Shown piece by piece: positions 56,290-64,000 of a stretch of 64,000 nucleotides of DNA. Each line of letters begins with the position of its first letter. Within the stretch, counting starts at the first letter, position 1. The position numbers were made by a program, and so were the translations under genes. Under the pieces are notes generated by a model, which was not told the DNA's origin, did no database searches, and saw only the letters and a program-made list of their open reading frames with translations. The stretch is from Nemophila menziesii. Lineage: Eukaryota > Streptophyta > Magnoliopsida > Boraginales > Hydrophyllaceae. The stretch lies in the NCBI GenBank assembly GCA_029959085.1, contig JARWIR010000179.1, positions 186,001-250,000 of the forward strand. Reading direction: 5' to 3'.

Positions 56290-57300
56290 TTAACTCTCTG
56301 CATAATGTTCAATAATCATTATTTTCACATACTTAGTATGCGAGTGGGAACATTTATGTATAATATAATGAACACTGAGCTCACCTTAGTCCACAACTTA
56401 TTGTTATGTTAAATACATTTAAAGTGAACTAAGGTTATGCATAATATTTAATGTTAAGCCATCACACGGGTAGCTAATTCATAAATGACCCTAATTCACA
56501 TTGTACACTAACTTCTACTAGACAATGATACAAGTTAATCATAATATATTACAACGGGGCAGCCATAAAAAATAGATCCTAAAATAAAGTTGTCACAGTC
56601 TAAACAAACAATTGAAGTTTTCAAAATAGTTGTAAAGTCTATCAAATAATTTATCTAACAAAATTTATATATTTTATACACATTCACGCATACAAACTCG
56701 GCATCTTCCCGTTATACACACATCAATGTATTTACACCTACCCAATAAACTTCGCTATCAATATCGTCTGTTCCTGGTGCATATATTAGTATATAATAGT
56801 AGTCCTCATTGATCTGTCTGTTTTATTGTGTACTTTTCTCGAATCTCCAAATACTTGTACATGTCTTATGCATACATCAAGGTGAAAAAAAACATTATTG
56901 GTTGCCTTTCACTTGTTGGGAGGGGACTTCAAGTGCAATAGTTTCAAGGTTGATTGCGATGCAGATGACGTTGACTCATCAAGATATAAAACATAATTCA
57001 TAATATATTCTTTGAGTAGCCTTCGCTGCTTGTCTGATTTTACTCATATTAAATTCATGTCCCCTACCGTTAGAGACTTGTGGTGTTGGAACCACCCATT
57101 GTCACCACCGTCCACCATCATGCTCTAGTGACCACATTTACCTAGTTTCGTATAGATCGGGAACAACAAGAACCTGAAATCTCTTTAATATTGTTTGAAT
57201 GGGTCCTTGACAATCCCAACCTTTGCCTTCATAACCAACTACAAATACGATACGTTAACACAATAAAGGAATTTCAGGTCCCTCTATGCAATCTGCAAAT
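56290..57300. repeat. Dispersed repeat unit, copy 1
   Basis: About 0.7-1 kb aligned with 59,010-59,960 and partly with 62,540-63,040. Shared landmarks are CACATACTTAGTATG, CCGCCATAAAAAATAGATCC-like sequence, AATACTTGTACATGT, TTTCACTTGTTGG and TGTGGTGTTGGAACCACCCA. On the minus strand near 57,230-57,120 an open stretch reads GYEGKGWDCQGPIQTILKRF and VVPDLYE, kept in altered form in copy 2. No known family was recognised. Confidence 0.7.
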
Positions 57301-58310
57301 ACAGTCCATAAATACCACATGGACATGTTTTTTTAGGCGGTAAAAAGGAATTTGGGGTCCCTTAATGAAAACAAAAAGTTGTTGAAGGATATGATTTCGA
57401 TTACTTGCAAAACAAAGAGTTGTGTCTATATACGCAATGCATGCATTAAGCTGACAAGATGTGAACATTGTATGTGTGTGCTTAATGTTACTAGACTAAC
57501 GACTTTACTATCTTTGGAAATTTAGAAACTTCAACATGTGTTGAAATGTTTATAAGAAAAATTATAACCATTGGTTAGATATTGAGGTTATATTTACTGT
57601 AATGATTGATGTCATTCAAGAAAAACATGACATAACCTGAAAGATGTTCATTTCATGCTCAAGGAGCATTATTGGTTTATCATACGTATATGGTCACGTG
57701 GAACAACATTAACAAGGTGAAATAATCAATCTAAGGATGTGAAGCCCATTTGTTTATCCGTTTGTAAGCATATTTTCACCAAATTAAAGAACTCGATCCA
57801 TAATCTTAATAAATGCTAGAGCGTGACGATCTCACTCTACCGCTCGAAAGGTGTGTTGTTGATTTTGTTGCATGTATATGTGGATTTTAAGAATTTAGAC
57901 CTTTACTATACCTAATTGTGACTTATTTCAGATGAAACTACTAGGGGCACTTTTTGGTTTCCATATGCAAAGACGGGATTAACAATATATAACACGGTTT
58001 TGCATGTGGTAATGTATTCACACAAGTTCGTGAACATTTCTATTGTGCTTTTATGTAATGAGTTTTCCTAGTCGCGTTTTCTGTTATCTTGGGAGAAAAT
58101 ACTGAAAACCACTCACTAGTGATCCTCGTATAACATACGTTTTCTATAGACAAAAGGGGCTTATCGTATCAGTAAAACATGGTTTCCCTGAGTTTGTACA
58201 AGTTTTCTGCTTTAAACATATCCAAAATAACCTAAAGGCCAAGGGTACACAATGAGTTTAAGTTAGGCTGCTATACTTTATGGAAAAATATGCGTATGCG
58301 CAGTGTGTAC
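57301..58310. other. Sequence between repeat copies, no supported gene
   Basis: AT-rich with no convincing reading frame or known element. May be internal sequence of the same unknown repeat family. Confidence 0.35.
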
Positions 58311-58312
58311 TT

Positions 58313-58965
58313 TTTTCAGTTTAATATTTAAAGCAAGTGTGGACGTTATGTTGCATGTGGCGATATTATGTACGAAAGCATGCACAATGAGCAATGCACA
58401 ATGAGCGGTGCACAAATTAGATTTTCAATGTGGAATGCGCAATGTGATTTTTTTTCCTTTGAGCTTCAAAGCATGTGGGTACATTATCTTGCATCTGGGA
58501 CAATTATGTAGTAAATCATGCACACTAATCAATTCAAAAAGTAGATGCACAATGTGAAATGCTTAGTGTATATTGTTTTATGTTGAGCTTGAAAGCACGT
58601 TGAGACATTATGTTGCATGTAGGACTATTTCATGTAAAATATCATGGACACTGAGTTTTGTTCAGTTAATTGACAACACACTTAGCAACAATCAAGTTTG
58701 CGTAATGGTCAATATTCTTCTTTTTTCTTTTAAGATTGGAAGTATGTATGTCGTTATGTTACATTTGAGATAATTATGTAAAAAAAAAATCATGCACAAT
58801 GAGTATTGTCAATTTAAATGACAATTCGCTAAGTAATGTAAAACTTTGTGAAAATCTTAGTGTGCATTGATCTTTCAGTTGAGTTTGAGAAGATGTAGGG
58901 ATATTTTGTTTTCTATGTGGCTATTATGCAAAAAATTAAATCATGATGGGCATTGTAAAGTTAGT
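58313..58965 (+). repeat. Degenerate tandem repeat, period about 120-150 bp
   Basis: Five units starting near 58,313, 58,452, 58,574, 58,720 and 58,870. Each reads roughly TTGAGCTTGAAAGCATGTRGG, ACATTATGTTGCATGTGG, ATTATGTA and ATCATGCACAATGAG. A further isolated unit lies at about 62,393-62,490. Units differ considerably from one another, so the array is old. Confidence 0.75.
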
Positions 58966-59009
58966 TAACACAACACTAATTATTTCACTAGATTTTTCTC
59001 AACCAAATT

Positions 59010-59960
59010 GTACACTACGCATTAATCATTATTTTGACATACTTAGCATGTGTGTATATTATGATGAACAGGGGAATTTGTGTATAAGATTATGCATGAT
59101 GTATTTAATGTTAAACAATCACACGAGTCACAAATTCACACGTGAACCTAATTCACAATGTATACTCACCCCATCGGTCATTATTTCCATGTAAATATAC
59201 ATATACTAATTGAAACAAAATAAACATCCATAACGACGTCAATATAGATTAAATAGGGTCCGCCATAGAAAATAGATCCTAAAGTTAAGTTGTCATAATC
59301 TTGACAAACAATGAAAGATTTGGAAATAGTTGTAAATTATGTCAAATCACTTAGTCAAAAAATCCATATAATTTATATCTATTCACACATATCAACATGA
59401 CATGTTCCTATTATACACACAATAACGTTTTACCACGCATTTTATCTTCTCCACTGCCAATATCGTCAGGTCGTGGTGTATACATCGATAATCAATATAT
59501 GTCCTTATTGATCGTATTTATTTTATTGTGTAATTTTATCAAACATCAAAATACTTGTACATGTTTTCTGTGTACATATCAGGGTGCAAATAATACCTTA
59601 TATGCTACTTTTCACTTGTTAATGGGACTTCTAGTGGATTAGTTTCAAGATTGACTGCGATGCAGGTGACATGGATATTCTTTGAGTAGAAAATTATTCA
59701 CTCGATATTCTTTAAGTAGTCCTTCTTATTTGATATTTTATCACATTGACCTCTCGACACTCGACGCTCGACGCTAACGACTTGTGGTGTTGGAACCACC
59801 CATTGCCACATTTGTACACCATCAAGCTCCAGTGCCCATATTCACATAGTCTACTATAGATTGGGAACAACGTGAACATAAACTCTTAAATTTTGTATGG
59901 ATGGGTCTTTAACAATACCTAATTTTACCTTATCCGTACCAACCACAAATATATTCAAAA
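59010..59960. repeat. Dispersed repeat unit, copy 2
   Basis: Counterpart of 56,290-57,300, directly after the tandem array, in the same orientation, with many substitutions and small indels. Confidence 0.7.
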
Positions 59961-61010
59961 AACACAGTAAAGTACAAAAATACAAGTATATAATAAATAA
60001 CATCGTAACATGCAATATTAAAATATAACTTTCATAACAAATACTTACAATGTCATGTTCCAAGTTAATTGTTTCCTCCATGATACTCGTTCGTTATAAT
60101 ATTCTTGCAATATATAATAATAGATTCTACCACTTAACACATATTATATAATAGAGTAATTATACATTCATATAGAAGATATTTATTTGCTGCAGTTTTT
60201 ACCTGGACCTCGAAAGATTGTTGCTGCGAAACACGAATTAAGCCACTAATGGTGACATTCACCGATCCCATCGTCCATACACACATATACCCATACTACG
60301 ACAACTTTCCGGTATCGTTAATAGTATTAGCCACCTAAATTTCTCCGGCTCAGGTAGTTGTGTCATCAACTTCGCATGTATAACTTTTTGGATCTTCGCT
60401 GGTTTTGATGTGCCATTTTTCAAGTCTGGGTTTGGCTGCTCTGCCGCTGATCAAAATGATGTCATATTTATATATCCAAAGAGGGTATATTTTTCTTATA
60501 AATCTAGGAAAAACCCCTTATCGATGCACTTTAAAACTGATTACATTTAAATCTAAAAATACTTTCTCAAGACCCCCAATAAAGGACCTTAAATATATTC
60601 GCAGCTGGTGTGCATAACTTTCAAAAAAAAATGTTATGAGATTTATGATGCTTACTACACTATACCTCAAATTTGATCATAAGATTAATTTTTCACAAGG
60701 ATATACTTGTATTGTTGCACATGATTTTCCGGTTGGTAGCGTGTTAACCGCAAATTACTATACAAGGATCGTGCAATATCTAGCTAACAATTGTTTCTCT
60801 TTTCTTGCATATGTGTGTAATATTTTAAGAGAGATTGATTTCTATTCAAGCACTTGTAAATTATGTTTCTCTTGTATTGTGAGGACAATAATCATGTGTT
60901 TAATTGAGTAACTAACCAAAATTTATGCAACATTTTGTTTAATTTATGGTCATTCTTATCCCCATTTCCATATAAATCTCTTTTTTGGTTGACTATTTAT
61001 CTTAGGGACC
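59961..61010. other. No supported gene
   Basis: Contains a 91-codon open stretch at 60,636-60,911 with no recognisable domain. Otherwise AT-rich sequence. Confidence 0.35.
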
Positions 61011-61014
61011 AATT

Positions 61015-62386
61015 AAATTTTTCTTTATTTATTAGTTACTTGTTCAGACAAACGATACGTCTCATAATAGAAATTTACGACTAAAAAAATTTGATAGTGT
61101 TTAATATTTGATAAGGTAGACCAAGTCTTGCTACAAATTCTCAATAATGATTATTCATATGATTCTAGTTATAAGCTCGAATTGGTCTTTTTCCAGATTC
61201 TATATTATCCCTAATCCATTCTAGGTAGACAAGGGGCGGTCCTACAATGTTATAGACATTTTCCTAATGACACTACCTGGCATTCAAACACTATAACCCA
61301 AACTCTATTGACTATCCGGTTTGTCAAGACCTTCTGGTTTAATAACGAAGACCAAACGTATATAAGCTAGTTTTGTATCTCAACCCCTTTCTAGACGATA
61401 GTCAAGAACAGTAACCCAACCCACTCCTTCATCAAGGTAAGAGCTGGAAAATGGAATACAAGTTCATACACAATGAAATATAACTCAAGTCAATTAAATA
61501 TAAATAATCCCAAATAACATGTAATCCTCCAATTAACAACTACTGTTCATACATTAAGCAATCCTCGAGCTATGTGATATTAGTTCATGAAAGATAAGTG
61601 AATTACAAAGAGTAGAATAGTCATAATAAAAAATATAATTATAAAGTATGAAGGATTACACAAAAATTAGTTGAAATAGGTTGATATAAATGGTACAATG
61701 GTGAGGGGTTGACTCTCCTTCTTCTTCCTCTTTCTCCCAGGTGTTCTTTTTCCAAAAGTGTTAACTACTAACCAGTTGCGTTAGCTCAACTGGCCAAAGT
61801 CTTGCTACCACATACCAAAAACAGTGATAACTACTATTTTTATTCTCTACTTGTTAATATTTAATGTGTAATAATACATTTTTTTGGCATGTGTAAAGTG
61901 GCCCGAGTATGTTTTTATTAATTCTAGAAAGGTTCGAGTTACTGTGGTATAAATATCATAACTTTGTCATTTAAATCAAAATTACGAACCGTCAACTCGC
62001 ACGCGGTCCTGAATTGAAATACTATCTTGATGTCCAGGGGTTTGCTCACCAAATTTCTAAGGTGACTCTATTAAGTTGAGTTTAAAGTTTTACCGGTAAA
62101 TTCACTTGACCAGATTTTTGCTCTTTTCACGCCTTGACTTGAGCTTGACTTTGGTTTGTTGACTTATCCTCATCATCTAGGGGCCTCGTATCATCAAAAT
62201 ACCTAGATTATACACACTTAACATAAAATTAATGCACAAAAACTCCAAATATAACAAAATATCTGAAACTGGACAAGAATCACAATATGTCGGATAATAG
62301 GAGATAATTCCTCAAATAAGTTCAACAAAATCTCCATAATAATGTCTCCTGTTACGATTAATATATTAAAAAATACGAGATATCAA
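61015..62386 (-). mobile_element. Possible degraded LTR-like insertion
   Basis: Read on the minus strand it begins TGATATCTCG, contains ACAGGAGACATTATTATGGAG, and then GGAGTTTTTGTGCATTAAT, a layout like the start of the Athila-like LTRs. It separates an isolated tandem-repeat unit (62,393) from sequence at 60.9 kb. Similar CAATTAAATTTT sequence occurs on both sides (about 61,010 and 62,386), but a precise target duplication is not demonstrable. Confidence 0.3.
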
Positions 62387-62392
62387 TTAAAT

Positions 62393-63060
62393 TTTATTTG
62401 AGATTGAGAACATGTAGGGATGGTATGTTGCTTGTGTGGCCATTACGTAAAAAAAAGCATGATGATCATTGTAAAGTTAGTTGACAAAAGACTGACTACT
62501 TTTTTCTCAACAAAAGTGCATATTGTGCATTAATTATTATTTTGACATACTTAGAATTTGGTTACATTATGTTTCAAGTGGAAACATTTATGTATAACAT
62601 TATATAAAACACAACCTTAGTACTTAACATAGTGTTATGTCAACTACTATTGAAGTGGACTAAGGTTATGCACAATGTGTTTCATTAAATATTAAAACAT
62701 TACATGGGTTAGTAATTTTCACGTGACCCTGATTCACTGTACACTAACTTTTACAGGACATTAATTAAGCTAAACATATATATACTAATTAAAAATAAAT
62801 AAAGATCCATAAATTCGTAAAAATAGTTTAAAACGCTGTGAATATCATCTTCTCATGCTGCATTTATCGGTGAACAACGATCGTATCGGTATGATTGAGT
62901 ATTTTCTCGAATCGCCATATACTTATACGTGTCATATGTGCACATCAGGGTGAAAATAACAGATTATTGGCTATCTTTCACTTGTTTGGTTGGGGGTGGA
63001 ACTTCAATTGCATTAAATGTTGGGCTTCTATGTTTTTAATAGAATGGATTCAAATTGAAG
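62393..63060. repeat. Dispersed repeat, copy 3 (tandem unit plus unit start)
   Basis: Repeats the order seen at 58,870-59,650: one tandem unit, GTAAAGTTAGTTGAC, then the ATTATTTTGACATACTTAG landmark and CTTATACGTGTCATATGTGCAC. Shorter than the other two copies. Confidence 0.65.
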
Positions 63061-63691
63061 AAATTGATTCACATTTTGCAAATTTTTTTTTTTGATTTAT
63101 TACTTTTTTTTTTAATAATTTCATTATCAAACTAATGTTTTTCACGTTGTTTAGGAGGTTTTGAACTAACCTGCCTTTGCTTTGGTCGGGAACCTAGAAC
63201 GGTGGTCTATATTGGTGCGTCTTGACTCATTCGTTGATTTTCCATCATTTGATGCAATTCGGTATCCATCACTATTGATCATTGTATTTCCTTCTTTATT
63301 TCTGATGACGGATATACCATATAGTTTTGCCCTATATCATGACAAACTGTCTTTAGGTGTGTCCTCTTGTGGTTTTATATAAACATGGTTAGTTTTTAAA
63401 ATGAATAATTATTTATCTAGATCTTTACATAATAAAAATACTTTAAAATCTGATATTTAATAATAAAAATATTTATTTGATACCTTTTAAAAAAATAAAA
63501 ATTTACAAAAGACAAGTACAAAAATATGTTTTGTATCCAAATGACAAGAAGCGGAAACCAATAGAAAAAAATCTTCTAGAAGACAAGGACGTAGGGAGAG
63601 GCATAGAATATAATACGGCAATCATGATGTTATGGGGCACATAATTACTACTTCCTCTATTTCAAAATTAATCTCCACTTTACTAAAAATA
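63061..63691. other. No supported gene; Stowaway-like end
   Basis: AT-rich. At about 63,651 TACTTCCTCTATTTCAAAAT resembles a Stowaway terminal repeat, but the other end is missing because LINE sequence starts near 63,700. Confidence 0.35.
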
Positions 63692-63964
63692 TTATCCTAA
63701 AATTTTATGTGATGACATAGCATCTCCATTTGAGTTATCTTTACGCTTAAAAACTCTATTACCGGCTAAACTAACCCCTCCTCCTCTTGTACTAGGCGTG
63801 TTCTCATAGAAACATTTAGCTTCCACGTTCCCAATAGCTTTACATCTACTACAACTTGGAGGTAAGTTTTCATATTCGAACAGGACCCGATACTTTTTTC
63901 CATAGTGTGATCCAAAGTCAATAATGCTTTTTCTCTCCTTTTTCAAGTCCAAATTAACAACCAC
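63692..63964 (-). pseudogene. LINE ORF1 zinc-knuckle fragment, second copy
   Basis: Minus-strand frame with YRVLFEYENLPPSCSRCKAI and a knuckle C-x2-C-x4-N-x4-C in which the His of the CCHC set is replaced. It is followed by GGGVSLAGNRVFKRKDNSNG. It aligns closely with 22,240-22,450. It is cut on the left at about 63,692 and runs to the window edge on the right, so it may be the end of a longer LINE. Confidence 0.8.
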
Positions 63965-64000
63965 CCTTGCGTAGCTTATATCTTCACTTTCAAATAGTAA

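Noticed and set aside
60636..60911. 91-codon ORF as a host gene
   Set aside because: No recognisable domain, no splice or promoter context, AT-rich surroundings; chance length is plausible.
61775..61815. tRNA gene or SINE head (TAGCTCAACTGG box A-like)
   Set aside because: No box B (GGTTCGA-type) at the proper distance and no cloverleaf could be drawn.

Overview
The window reads as nuclear DNA of a flowering plant, most likely a eudicot. It is AT-rich, has GT-AG introns, and is dominated by plant-type transposable elements: MULE, CACTA, Athila-like Ty3/gypsy, Ty1/copia, plant LINEs with DUF4283 and zf-RVT domains, and Stowaway and Tourist-like MITEs. I cannot name the species. The only host genes I can model are two minus-strand paralogues that encode a protein with a C-terminal double-stranded-RNA-binding domain (25,964-29,013 and 38,726-42,842). 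Both models use GT-AG introns with matching phases and read open to a stop (382 and 607 codons).

Layout. 1-3,524: MULE transposase gene cut by the window edge, with arrays of an 18-bp palindrome in its introns. 3,525-8,083: block A, a flank also found next to the second dsRBD gene, carrying a 1.3-kb MULE-like insertion and a solo Athila-type LTR. 8,084-9,400: no gene; one small tandem repeat. 9,403-16,043: broken Athila-like element (integrase end, palindromic tandem repeat, downstream ORF, 3' UTR, 3' LTR) interrupted by an inverted gag-PBS-LTR fragment. 16,044-about 20,970: decayed Ty1/copia element with a Tourist-like MITE inside. About 21,000-24,240: LINE with ORF1 and the start of ORF2. 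24,530-29,770: first dsRBD unit, beginning with a solo LTR. 29,830-30,670: LINE C-terminal fragment. 31,593-33,114: solo LTR with a clean 5-bp target duplication. 33,670-36,854: 3' end of another Athila-like element. 37,236-43,781: second dsRBD unit. 43,782-52,885: complete 9.1-kb CACTA element with 3-bp duplication GTG and two decayed genes. 52,886-56,219: block B continued, an Athila 5' LTR, primer-binding site and deleted gag. 56,290-63,060: related dispersed and tandem repeats. 63,692-63,964: a second copy of the LINE ORF1 zinc-knuckle region.

How it fits together. A dsRBD gene with its flanks was duplicated. The solo LTR at 24,530/37,236 lies at the same place in both units, so it predates that event. 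A third copy of the upstream flank (block A) implies a further duplication whose gene would lie left of the MULE, outside the window. The two genes then diverged by gain, loss and fusion of symmetrical phase-0 exons. Later insertions opened the flanks, most clearly the CACTA element, whose unoccupied site survives in block A.

The most unusual signal is that three unrelated mobile elements each carry arrays of short palindromes outside their conserved coding domains: AACATGGAATTCCATGTT in the MULE introns, GGAAAGTTTCC/GGAAACTTTCC in CACTA introns, and GACCGGCATGCCGGTC plus CCGGCTAGCCGG between pol and the downstream ORF of the Athila element. The CACTA element also has a third, internal cluster of its terminal AGCGACGAC motif directly upstream of its TNPA-like gene.
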